A stretch of DNA of 6,902 bases, taken from contig DASUNJ010000320.1 in NCBI GenBank assembly GCA_036277235.1, positions 1 to 6,902 of the forward strand. Reading direction: 5' to 3'. The position numbers and the translations under genes are program-made. The notes under the pieces are model-generated. The model ran no database searches and was not told the DNA's origin. It was given only the letters and a program-made list of their open reading frames with translations. Each line of letters begins with the position of its first letter. The first letter of the stretch is position 1. Source of the DNA: DATMER01 sp036277235. GTDB taxonomy: Bacteria > Acidobacteriota > Thermoanaerobaculia > Multivoradales > UBA5704. Positions 1 through 5,797 of the stretch are shown one piece after another.

Positions 1-1
1 C

Positions 2-2158
2 GACCGCGCGGTGGAGCGGGCCTTCAAGCTGGAGCCCGAGGAGTTCGACATCGAGTTCCGGCGCTGGCTGCGCAAGAAGTACCTGCCCGAGCTGGTCGAG
101 ACCGGCGAGCCGAGCGACTTCGGGCGCCTGTTCCGCTTCGACGGCCAGGACCGCAGTCGCGAGACCTCCCCGGCCACCTCGCCGTCCGGCGACCTCGTGG
201 CCGCGGTCAGCGCCACCAAGGGCGACGTCGACGTGGTCCTCTTCGACGCCGAGAGGCGCCTCTTCATCCGCAATCTCACCAAGGGCTACTCCAACGAGTA
301 CCAGTACCTCATCGCCCAGGAGATGCAGATCGGCCGCCAGATGGGGCGCGACATCTCCTTCTCTCCGGACGGCAACACCATCGCCGTCTTCGCCAAGCGC
401 GAGAAGGGGCGGAGCCTCCTGCTCCTCGACGTCCTCAACGGCGGCATCCGCGAGATGATCGACATGCCGGACATCGAGCAGCAGCTCGCCCCGGCCTGGA
501 GCACGGACGGCCGCAAGATCGCCTTCTCCGGCTGGCGCAACCGCCGCTTCGACATCTTCGCGCTCGACCTCGAGAGCCGCGAGATCGTCAACGTCACCGA
601 CGACGAGATCTTCGACGGCGCGCCGGTCTATTCACCGGACGGCCGCTCGCTCGTCCTGATCTCCGTGGTCGGCGATGGCTACGCCAAGCTGTTCCGCATG
701 GACCTGGACAAGCCCGGCCAGCGCTTCCAGCTCACCGGCGGCGAATCCAACGAGAACGATCCGATCTACTCGCCCGACGGCAAGAGGATCTACTTCACCT
801 CGGACCGCGACGGCCGCGACAACATCTACAGCCTGGACCTCGCCAGCGGCGAGATGCGCCAGCACACCAACGTCGTGACCGGCGCCTTCCAGCCCACCGT
901 GCTGCCCGAGCCGGACAGCTCCGAGCACGGCGACGAGCGCCTGGTCTTCACCGGCTACTGGAAGCAGACGTTCAACCTGTACGTCGCCGACGTGGAGGAG
1001 CCGATCAAGGAGCCCACCCGCGAGGCCGTGCCGGTCGAGCCCACCCTGGCGCAGGACATCCCGACCTTCGAGCCCGACATCCAGGTCACCCTGGACCCTG
1101 CCAACGAGGACAAGTACGGCGGCTTCAAGTTCTTCCTGGAAGACGCCCAGGCCTTCGCCGGGGTGGACGACAACCAGACCTATGCCGGACGCATCCTGCT
1201 GACCTTCTCCGACAACCTCGGCGACAAGCGCATCCTGGCCGACATCAGCTCGGTCGAGAGCTTCTCGAACTACGACATCATCTACGCCAACTTCAGCCGC
1301 CGGATCCAGTGGCAGGCGCACCTCTTCGACCAGCGGGTGTACTACCTGGCGCCGAACTTCCAAGAGAACCGGTTCGAGCGCGTTGGCAAGGCGCAGCAGT
1401 TCACCGGCGCCATCGGCTCGATCATCTATCCGTTCACCTTCTACACCCGGGCCGAGATCGGAGCGGGCTACATGTTCCGCAAGATCGAAGTACCGGTCCT
1501 CGCGGAGATCGAGGAGACCGGCGAGCAGATCGTCGTCGCCTTCATTCCCCACGAGGACGACGGGCCCTTCCTGCAGGGGGCGCTGGTGGGCGACTCGTCC
1601 GGATTCGCGAACTGGGGCCCGATCACCGGCCGGCGCTGGCGTGTGGACGCCACCTACTCCCCCGACCTGGAGGACAGCGGGACGCTGTTCGCCAGCGCCG
1701 ACGTCGACTTCCGGCAGTACTTCGCGGTGACCCGGCGCAGCAACCTGGCCTTCCGCGCGTTCGCCGGCTTCAACGAAGGCAACCTGCCCAGCCCGATCTT
1801 CATCGGCGGGCTGGACACCCTGCGCGGCGGCCAGTTCCGCGACATCCTCGGCGACCGCGCCTTCTTCGTCAACATGGAGTACCGCTTCCCGCTGCTCGAC
1901 CTGATCGCCACGCCGGTCTTCGCCATCCAGGGCGTCCGCGGCGTGGTGTTCGCCGACGTCGGCGGCTCCTGGTTCGGCAACAACTTCGACTTCTACAACG
2001 AAGACGAGAGCCGGCTGGAAGACGGGCTCGCCGCCTACGGTTGGGGCGTCACCGTCCAGTTCCTCGGCCTCGAGCTGAACTGGGACATGGCCCGGCGCAC
2101 GGACCTCAAGGACGCGGAGGACTACCGGACCTCGTTCTGGATCGGCACCCGGTTCTGA
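2..2158 (+). CDS. TolB-like propeller (PD40) fused to Omp85/BamA-type outer-membrane barrel, 5'-truncated by window edge
   Basis: The frame is open from the first bases of the window, so the true start lies upstream; the GTG at 11 is probably internal. The first visible ~30 residues (RAVERAFKLEPEEF, then FRRWLRKKY) resemble the last helix of peptidase MA-like gluzincin domains, which often precede this architecture (inference from memory). TolB/PD40 propeller repeats follow, with FSPDG near nt 360, WSTDGRK near 497, YSPDGRS near 627 and YSPDGKR near 767, each followed by an LDL/LDV-type strand. A Pro/Glu-rich linker lies at nt 1000-1090. The last ~355 residues form an Omp85 surface-antigen-type barrel with the GGLDTLRGG motif (nt 1806-1832), EYRFPL (nt 1879-1896), and a C-terminal Phe typical of barrels recognised by BAM. 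Likely an outer-membrane protein with a periplasmic propeller. The substrate is unknown. It is not TolB or BamA itself, so no symbol is given. Confidence 0.88.
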   Translation, partial: DRAVERAFKLEPEEFDIEFRRWLRKKYLPELVETGEPSDFGRLFRFDGQDRSRETSPATSPSGDLVAAVSATKGDVDVVLFDAERRLFIRNLTKGYSNEYQYLIAQEMQIGRQMGRDISFSPDGNTIAVFAKREKGRSLLLLDVLNGGIREMIDMPDIEQQLAPAWSTDGRKIAFSGWRNRRFDIFALDLESREIVNVTDDEIFDGAPVYSPDGRSLVLISVVGDGYAKLFRMDLDKPGQRFQLTGGESNENDPIYSPDGKRIYFTSDRDGRDNIYSLDLASGEMRQHTNVVTGAFQPTVLPEPDSSEHGDERLVFTGYWKQTFNLYVADVEEPIKEPTREAVPVEPTLAQDIPTFEPDIQVTLDPANEDKYGGFKFFLEDAQAFAGVDDNQTYAGRILLTFSDNLGDKRILADISSVESFSNYDIIYANFSRRIQWQAHLFDQRVYYLAPNFQENRFERVGKAQQFTGAIGSIIYPFTFYTRAEIGAGYMFRKIEVPVLAEIEETGEQIVVAFIPHEDDGPFLQGALVGDSSGFANWGPITGRRWRVDATYSPDLEDSGTLFASADVDFRQYFAVTRRSNLAFRAFAGFNEGNLPSPIFIGGLDTLRGGQFRDILGDRAFFVNMEYRFPLLDLIATPVFAIQGVRGVVFADVGGSWFGNNFDFYNEDESRLEDGLAAYGWGVTVQFLGLELNWDMARRTDLKDAEDYRTSFWIGTRF

Positions 2159-2164
2159 GGTAGT

Positions 2165-2289
2165 CCCCTCACCCCCGTCCCCTCTCCCATCGCACGCCCT
2201 GCCCCCCGGGAGAGGGGCGCCCCCTCCCCTGTTTTCCCCCTCTCCCGGCCGGTGGGAGGGGATGGGAGAGGGGGCCAGGGGGTGAGGGG
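2165..2289. repeat. Nested inverted repeat (REP/MITE-like) with G-quadruplex-forming right arm
   Basis: The outer arms are 2165-2190 and 2262-2289. CCCCTCACCCCC (2165-2176) pairs perfectly with GGGGGTGAGGGG (2278-2289), and CCCTCTCCCAT (2180-2190) with ATGGGAGAGGG (2262-2272), separated by a 2-versus-4 nt internal bulge. A second perfect 12-bp pair lies inside: CCGGGAGAGGGG (2206-2217) with CCCCTCTCCCGG (2237-2248). The right arm has six G-runs (2254-2256, 2258-2261, 2264-2266, 2270-2274, 2278-2282, 2286-2289) with loops of 1-3 nt, a strong G-quadruplex pattern on the plus strand. It begins 7 bp after the outer-membrane gene's stop, so it could end that transcript or block antisense transcription, though no T-tract follows. 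The sequence style matches dispersed CTCACCCCC...CCCTCTCCC elements seen in many GC-rich genomes (recollection). No transposase is present. Confidence 0.8.
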
Positions 2290-2325
2290 CTCCGGCTGCC
2301 CTCTTCCCTTCCGCTTCACCGTTCC

Positions 2326-2334
2326 TGATACAAT
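2326..2334 (+). promoter_or_regulatory. Extended -10 promoter (TG-N-TACAAT) for the phosphodiesterase gene
   Basis: TGATACAAT at 2326-2334 fits an extended -10 element, with TG one base before TACAAT. There is no good -35 hexamer at 16-18 bp spacing, as is common for extended -10 promoters. Transcription would begin near 2341, leaving about 5 nt before the ATG at 2346. No Shine-Dalgarno sequence precedes that ATG, which fits a near-leaderless message. This is inference from sequence only. Confidence 0.45.
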
Positions 2335-2345
2335 CCTTGCTATAT

Positions 2346-3107
2346 ATGCGGATTCAGGTCCTAGGCGGCTATGGCGGCGAGAGCCTGGAGTGCCGGATGA
2401 CGTGTCTGCTCATCAACGGGCGCGTCGCCCTCGACGCGGGCTCGCTCTCGCAGGCGCTGTCGGTCGAGCGGCAGGTCGACGTTCACACGATCCTGCTCAG
2501 CCACTCGCACATGGACCACACGAACTCGCTGCCGTTCTTCATCGAGAACGTCTACGGCAAGACCGAGAAGGCGATCGACATCTACGGCTCGACGGCCACG
2601 GTTTACGCCATCCGCAAGTACCTGTTCAACAACGCCACCTGGCCGGACTTCACCCGCCTGCCCAACCACCTGCTGCCGGCGATGCGCTTCCACGAGCTGG
2701 AGAGCGAGGTGCCGGTGGTGATCGACGGGGTCGCCTTCACGCCGATCCCGGTGAGCCACACGGTGCCCACGCACGGCTTCCTGATCGAGCAGAACGGCTC
2801 GGCCGTGCTCTGGTCGAGCGACACCGGTCCCACGCAGCGCTTCTGGGAGATCGCCAACCGCACCCCGAACCTGCGGGCCGTGTGCATCGACACGAGCTTC
2901 GACAACTCGCTGCAGCCGATCGCCGACGTCTCCCTGCACCTGACCCCCCAGACCCTCCAGGCCGAGCTGCGCAAGCTGGAGAGGAAGGTCCCCGTCCTCC
3001 TCCATCACCTGAAGCCTCCCTGCGTGGACAGGATCCACGAGGAGGTCCGCAAGCTCGGCAACCCGGACCTGCAGTTCCTCGAGCAGGGCCGCGAGTACAT
3101 TTTCTAA
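2346..3107 (+). CDS. MBL-fold 3',5'-cyclic-nucleotide phosphodiesterase, class II (PDE1/CpdP) type
   Basis: The 253-aa product is a cytoplasmic metallo-beta-lactamase-fold hydrolase with no signal peptide. The metal site is visible: HSHMDH at residues 53-58, the second His in PVSHTVPTHG (His138), the bridging Asp in WSSDTGP (Asp159), and a late His in LLHHLKPP (His220/His221). DTSFDN (182-187) followed by HLTP (198-201) and the KP near the C-terminus are characteristic of class II cyclic-nucleotide phosphodiesterases rather than glyoxalase II or RNase Z, so the likely reaction is cAMP (or cGMP) to the 5'-monophosphate with two divalent metals. The length is usual for bacterial members. ATG 2346 is preferred because the beta-strand MRIQVLGGYGG begins there; a TTG at 2337 would add only three residues. 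Transcription probably starts a few bases upstream, after the repeat at 2165-2289. Exact nucleotide specificity cannot be read from sequence. Confidence 0.82.
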   Translation: MRIQVLGGYGGESLECRMTCLLINGRVALDAGSLSQALSVERQVDVHTILLSHSHMDHTNSLPFFIENVYGKTEKAIDIYGSTATVYAIRKYLFNNATWPDFTRLPNHLLPAMRFHELESEVPVVIDGVAFTPIPVSHTVPTHGFLIEQNGSAVLWSSDTGPTQRFWEIANRTPNLRAVCIDTSFDNSLQPIADVSLHLTPQTLQAELRKLERKVPVLLHHLKPPCVDRIHEEVRKLGNPDLQFLEQGREYIF

Positions 3108-3154
3108 TATTGCCTGTTACAAATTCGTGGGTCGCGTCGCCTCATAGGGGCACG

Positions 3155-3173
3155 GCCGCGGGAGGTCCGCGGC
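3155..3173 (+). promoter_or_regulatory. 5'-leader stem-loop before the small secreted protein gene
   Basis: GCCGCGG (3155-3161) pairs perfectly with CCGCGGC (3167-3173) around the 5-nt loop GAGGT, 11 bp before the Shine-Dalgarno sequence at 3185-3190. No U-tract follows, so it is a poor terminator for the upstream phosphodiesterase gene. It may be a stabilising leader hairpin or an operator. A function is not established. Confidence 0.35.
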
Positions 3174-3195
3174 GTGGTTTCAATGAGGAGATGTC

Positions 3196-3549
3196 ATGAA
3201 GAAGATCTACGTCCTTGCATTCGCCGCCGTTCTCTTCGCTCTTGCGGGAGCGGCTCAGGCCCAGGCCCCGGTCAACATCGTCTATCCGATCGACGGCGGG
3301 ACCTATCCGATCACCAATCCCGCGCCGGGCGCGCTGTTCTCGGCCTACTTCACCTCCAGCTTCAGCGTGACCTGCCCGGGCGGTCCGTGGGACGTGAAGT
3401 GGGGCTTCGACGGCACGACCGTCGGCTCCGCCAACTTCTACGACCAGTTCACCTCCCAGTTCGTCCACAAGCTGCCGGGCGGCACCCACGTCTTCTGGGT
3501 GGTCTCCGACTGCGGCGACGAGCGGGTGAAGTTCGACATCGGCAACTAG
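3196..3549 (+). CDS. Small secreted protein, Ig-like fold suspected, function unknown
   Basis: The gene encodes 117 aa. A strong Shine-Dalgarno GAGGAG (3185-3190) sits 5 nt before the ATG and fixes the start. Residues 1-22 are a classical Sec signal peptide: MKK, a hydrophobic core, then AQA with predicted cleavage after Ala22, so the mature ~95-aa protein is periplasmic or secreted. The mature chain has alternating beta-type strands and aromatic residues (VYPIDGGTYPI, WDVKWGFDG, HVFWVVSDCG) in the style of an Ig-like or beta-sandwich domain. Exactly two cysteines (60 and 106) could form one disulfide. There are no transmembrane segments and no lipobox. I do not recognise the family. It converges with the PQQ-like gene (10 bp between stop codons) and may share bidirectional termination with it. 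Coding status is well supported by start, signal peptide and base use; function is unassigned. Confidence 0.8.
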   Translation: MKKIYVLAFAAVLFALAGAAQAQAPVNIVYPIDGGTYPITNPAPGALFSAYFTSSFSVTCPGGPWDVKWGFDGTTVGSANFYDQFTSQFVHKLPGGTHVFWVVSDCGDERVKFDIGN

Positions 3550-3559
3550 GGTCTCCCTG

Positions 3560-5008
3560 TCATCGGAGTGGAAAGGCCATCAACCCGCCCTGGATCGTCG
3601 ACACGACGACCAGATCGCCGGCCAGGGCGGGCGAGCCTGCGATGCCCCATTGATGGGCGCCGGGGACCTCGGGCAGCGGATAGCGGCGCAGGAGCTTGCC
3701 GGTCGCCCGGTCGAGCATCGAAAAGCTCGCGGCGTGTTGAATGAAGTACGGATCGCCGCCGGCCGCGCCCGCGAAGATCCGGTCTCCGACGAGGAGCGGC
3801 GTGCCGAACGTCCAGCCGTAGATGTCGGTGCGCCAGAGCACGCGGCCGTTCTCGGGAGAGATGGCGCTCACCCGGCGCAGGTCCGACGAGCCGATGTAGA
3901 GCACGCCGTCGGCCAGAACGGGCGTCGACTCCACCCACGATCCCCAGAAGAAAGTCTTCCACAGGCGCTCGCCGGTCGCGAGGGCGAGGGCATAGAGCCC
4001 GCCGCCCCGGTTGCCGATGAAGACCCGCTCCCCGGCGACGAGCGGCTGGTCCTCGACCTCGGCTCCCGTGTCGTGCTTCCAGATCTCCTTGCCGGTGGCG
4101 CGGTCGAGGGCATAGACGAAATGATCGGAGCTGCCGAAGAGGACGCGCTCGCCCGAGATCGCCGCCCCGCCCCGCACCTTGCCGCCCGCCGCGAAACGCC
4201 ACCGCCGCGCTCCGCTCGCCGCGTCGACCGCGTGGAACCCGCCATCCCCCGATCCGGAGTAGAGGACCCCGTCCGCAAGAAGCGGCTTCGCGCCGTGCCA
4301 GTCCCAGTCGAAGACCGCCGGGTGCCCGAAGATGCGCGAGGCGCGCGAATCCCCGAGGTCGTAGCGCCAGACCTCCTTGCCGTCCGCGCGGTTGAGCCGG
4401 AAGAGATAGCCGTTGTCGCAGGTGAAGAAGACCGCGTCCGCGGTCACCAGCGCGGTGCCGAAGATCGGGCGTCCGGCGGCGAACGCCCAGACGATCTTCC
4501 CTGTCCGGGCGTCGACCGCGTTGAAGACGCCGCCGGTCGTGCCGACGTACACCTTGCCCTCGAAGATTGCCGGCGAAGCAAAGATCTGCCCGTTGAGGCG
4601 GGTCTGCCACGCCGGCGCCGGACCGGTGGGAACGTCGGGGATCGGAGCCGGACCCGGAAGCTTGGAGACGCGCTGGAAAGAAGCCGGGCTGTTGGGTCCG
4701 GGGTAGTGCCCTTCGAGCCGGTCCCCCTGAAGCCGCAACGAAAGGAACACCTCGTCGAGGACGACCTGGTCTCCCTCGCGGCGCACGGTCCCCGGCATTT
4801 CGGAGGCGAAGGTGTTCAAGATCGGCTGGGTCATGAAGAGCTTGAGCGCGCCCTGGGCATCGCGCCGGAAATCGAGCCCGACCTCGATCTTCTCCTTATC
4901 CGTCCCGACGGTGCCGAGCCAGAGGCCCTCGACCGGATCGACTGCCGGAGCGGCAGCCGAAGCGTTGGCCACGAGGATCGACAGCAACAGCGCGAGAGAC
5001 AGTCTCAT
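3560..5008 (-). CDS. Exported PQQ-like (BamB-like) seven-repeat beta-propeller protein with N-terminal beta domain
   Basis: The gene encodes 482 aa. The start is fixed by AAGGAG (5015-5020) 6 nt before the ATG and by a signal peptide (residues 1-18, MRLSLALLLSILVANASA). Residues ~24-117 form a separate small beta-rich domain (GLWLG, then LEGHYPGP) that I cannot name. After a Pro-rich linker (PGPAPIPDVPTGPAPAW), residues ~134-480 contain seven PQQ-like repeats with the signature D-x-x-T/S-G-K-x-x-W: ARTGKIVW, RADGKEVW, AASGARRW, RATGKEIW, LATGERLW, PENGRVLW and a degenerate RATGKLLRRY. This is a seven-bladed propeller like BamB or quinoprotein dehydrogenase scaffolds. No dehydrogenase catalytic motifs are evident, so cofactor binding or enzymatic activity should not be assumed. 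It probably acts as a periplasmic binding or assembly scaffold. It differs from BamB in its added N-terminal domain and in lacking an obvious lipobox. Confidence 0.85.
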   Translation of the reverse strand: MRLSLALLLSILVANASAAAPAVDPVEGLWLGTVGTDKEKIEVGLDFRRDAQGALKLFMTQPILNTFASEMPGTVRREGDQVVLDEVFLSLRLQGDRLEGHYPGPNSPASFQRVSKLPGPAPIPDVPTGPAPAWQTRLNGQIFASPAIFEGKVYVGTTGGVFNAVDARTGKIVWAFAAGRPIFGTALVTADAVFFTCDNGYLFRLNRADGKEVWRYDLGDSRASRIFGHPAVFDWDWHGAKPLLADGVLYSGSGDGGFHAVDAASGARRWRFAAGGKVRGGAAISGERVLFGSSDHFVYALDRATGKEIWKHDTGAEVEDQPLVAGERVFIGNRGGGLYALALATGERLWKTFFWGSWVESTPVLADGVLYIGSSDLRRVSAISPENGRVLWRTDIYGWTFGTPLLVGDRIFAGAAGGDPYFIQHAASFSMLDRATGKLLRRYPLPEVPGAHQWGIAGSPALAGDLVVVSTIQGGLMAFPLR

Positions 5009-5013
5009 CGAGG

Positions 5014-5036
5014 TCTCCTTGACGCCCGAGCGGGCG
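5014..5036 (-). promoter_or_regulatory. Shine-Dalgarno and leader dyad of the PQQ-like gene
   Basis: AAGGAG (minus strand, 5015-5020) is a strong ribosome binding site 6 nt before the ATG at 5008. Just upstream, CGCCCG (5023-5028) and CGGGCG (5031-5036) form a perfect 6-bp dyad with a 2-nt centre. As RNA, a 2-nt loop is too tight for the full stem, so a DNA-level operator is as plausible as a leader hairpin. Confidence 0.4.
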
Positions 5037-5083
5037 GATTGAGGAGAGATACGGCGAGGGCGGGCTTCGGGTTTAGAGTTTCC

Positions 5084-5112
5084 GGTTTACTCTGAGCCAT
5101 GAGCCAGGTCAA
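5084..5112 (-). promoter_or_regulatory. Putative promoter of the PQQ-like gene (TTGACC-17-TAAACC)
   Basis: On the minus strand TTGACC (5107-5112) matches five of six bases of a sigma-70 -35 box and lies 17 bp from TAAACC (5084-5089), a weak -10. Transcription would start near 5077, giving a leader of about 70 nt. The two 15-bp palindromes at 5115-5161 lie directly upstream of the -35. Confidence 0.35.
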
Positions 5113-5114
5113 CG

Positions 5115-5161
5115 GTCAGGCGGCCTGACGATGAGTCAGGCTCATGGTCAGGCAACCTGAC
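5115..5161. promoter_or_regulatory. Pair of 15-bp palindromes at 32-bp spacing (possible operator)
   Basis: GTCAGGCGGCCTGAC (5115-5129) is a perfect 7-1-7 palindrome and GTCAGGCAACCTGAC (5147-5161) a 6-3-6 one. They begin 32 bp apart, close to three helical turns, so they face the same side of the helix. Between them ATGAGTCAGGCTCAT (5131-5145) carries a third dyad (ATGAG/CTCAT). The segment also reads as two diverged copies of a 32-bp tandem unit. It lies upstream of the putative PQQ-like promoter and downstream (minus strand) of the 5285-5727 pair. It may therefore bind a dimeric regulator or, as RNA, fold into hairpins after that pair; no T-tract is present. Confidence 0.5.
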
Positions 5162-5172
5162 GATTGGCAGGC

Positions 5173-5204
5173 TGGCGACGATTTACCGTGGTGGGAGCAT
5201 CGGA
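5173..5204 (-). repeat. Decayed third copy of the AbrB-module promoter/start sequence
   Basis: On the minus strand this reads TCCGATGCTC, then CACCACGGTAAATCGTCGCCA. It matches the sequence around the start of the intact AbrB gene (6523-6555) except for two substitutions and one missing base. The missing base destroys the TACAAT -10 (now TAAAT), and the ATG is replaced (CCAGCC instead of CCATGA). No coding sequence follows, so it appears to be a non-functional remnant. The two fuller copies are at 5755-5826 and 6481-6555, all in the same direction. Confidence 0.65.
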
Positions 5205-5284
5205 TGGGTACGAGAAGGCCAAGCGGGAGCCGGACTTCCCTCCGAGCAGGCCCATGTGGCTCGGGCCGTCCAACGTGTAGCTTC

Positions 5285-5461
5285 CTATTTCCGGATTTTC
5301 GCCAGGGACTCGATGGAAATCATCCCGCCCTCTTCCAAGGTGAGAAAGCCGTTGTAACCCGTGTCGATCACGGCCTCGACCTGGACAATCCGACCTTCCG
5401 CGCCGAACAACGCGATCGGTAGGATTGCCTCGTTGTCTGAAGTGACGTGGCCGGTCAGCAT
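5285..5461 (-). pseudogene. Miniature clan AA (retropepsin-like) aspartic protease, internally deleted
   Basis: This 58-aa frame (ATG 5459-5461, TAG 5285-5287) begins MLTGHVTSDNEA and carries the retropepsin-like active-site motif VIDTGYNG (Asp33-Thr34-Gly35), both typical of small single-domain clan AA proteases of about 120 aa encoded in toxin-antitoxin-like cassettes (from memory of the family). After FLTL (residues 39-42) it jumps to EEGGMISIESL, which resembles the extreme C-terminus of such proteins. About half of the domain, including the flap region, is therefore missing, apparently by an in-frame internal deletion near 5336. The start overlaps the stop of the upstream 90-aa gene by 7 bp (ATGCTGA), and no strong Shine-Dalgarno is visible, which suggests translational coupling. 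A protease this short is unlikely to fold or dimerise as an enzyme. It could be a relic or a retained mini-protein. Confidence 0.65.
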
Positions 5462-5727
5462 GCCCGAGCTGTCAGAGAGTTGAGACCAAGCCGGTAGGCC
5501 GCCGATTGGCCGACCCGGAGCACGTAGAACGCCCCGTCGGGCCGCTTCGCCCGAGCGCGTTGGACGGCGGCGAGGCCATCGTTGTCGATCTCGTACTCCC
5601 CGGTTTCGATGTCCAGCACGAGAAACTTGCCGTGGTCGCTCGCCGCGAGCGAGCCCTGGATCCCGCGCTCGTACAGTGCCCGGCCTCGCTCGGCGATCTC
5701 GTTACTGGAGTAGCGTGGATGCGCCAT
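5455..5727 (-). CDS. 90-aa conserved-type protein of unknown function, partner of the mini-protease
   Basis: The ATG at 5725-5727 is chosen because MAHPRYSSNEIAERG looks like a natural N-terminus. The frame extends upstream to 5790, but that part is read out of frame through a duplicated AbrB start. Visible features are an N-terminal helix (SSNEIAERGRALYERGIQ), then KFLVLDIETGEYEIDND, a second helix (GLAAVQRARAKRPDG) and YVLRVGQSAAYRLG. I recall similar small proteins with the IETGEYEID and RVG...AYR motifs encoded just before clan AA aspartic proteases in cyanobacteria and other bacteria, as here, so this may be the antitoxin-like half of a two-gene module. No Pfam name comes to mind. Upstream is only GGGGG as a weak Shine-Dalgarno, and a micro-ORF from a captured AbrB start ends one base before this ATG (TGATATG), suggesting coupled translation. 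Confidence 0.75.
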   Translation of the reverse strand: MAHPRYSSNEIAERGRALYERGIQGSLAASDHGKFLVLDIETGEYEIDNDGLAAVQRARAKRPDGAFYVLRVGQSAAYRLGLNSLTARAC

Positions 5728-5728
5728 A

Positions 5729-5797
5729 TCAACCCCCAATGACAATCCTACCACGTCGTCCGGCAGAATCCATGGTGGTCTGAATGGCATTCTTCAT
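5729..5797 (-). pseudogene. Truncated AbrB antitoxin start, now a 22-codon leader ORF
   Basis: From ATG 5795-5797 the minus strand reads MKNAIQTTMDSAGR, identical in all 14 residues to the start of the intact AbrB gene at 6523; the only base difference in this stretch is synonymous. At 5755 the homology stops abruptly and the frame continues RGRIVIGG to a TGA at 5729-5731, one base before the ATG of the 90-aa gene. The duplicated promoter upstream is also kept (TACAAT at 5805-5810, 7 nt before the ATG). The remnant therefore seems to supply promoter and translation start for the downstream pair. Confidence 0.7.

Larger units (their letters stand above)
5009..5284. other. 276-bp intergenic region between the PQQ-like gene and the protease remnant
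   Basis: Apart from the leader dyad, putative promoter, palindrome pair and decayed AbrB-start copy listed separately, I see no gene. Direct repeats GGTTTA occur at 5070-5075 and 5084-5089. Positions 5205-5284 hold no recognisable element. Confidence 0.6.

Noticed and set aside
632..1552. A 306-codon minus-strand frame inside the outer-membrane protein gene
   Set aside because: It is a low-complexity Val/Gly/Asp-rich product of the opposite strand; the plus strand has clear propeller and barrel motifs.
2252..3199. A long plus-strand frame overlapping the phosphodiesterase in another frame
   Set aside because: It has an Arg/Pro/Ala-rich translation with no motifs. The overlapping frame has the complete metal-binding signature.
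3650..5095. A 481-codon plus-strand open frame opposite the PQQ-like gene
   Set aside because: Its composition is rich in Arg, Glu and Asp with no motif, while the minus strand shows a signal peptide, Shine-Dalgarno and seven PQQ-like repeats. It is a GC-driven shadow frame.
5115..5161. CRISPR array or integron attC site
   Set aside because: There are only two short palindromic units with no regular spacers, and no cas genes, integrase or attC core sites are visible.
5728..5790. N-terminal extension of the 90-aa protein starting at 5790
   Set aside because: This stretch is the duplicated AbrB start read in another frame; MAHPRYSS at 5727 is the natural beginning.
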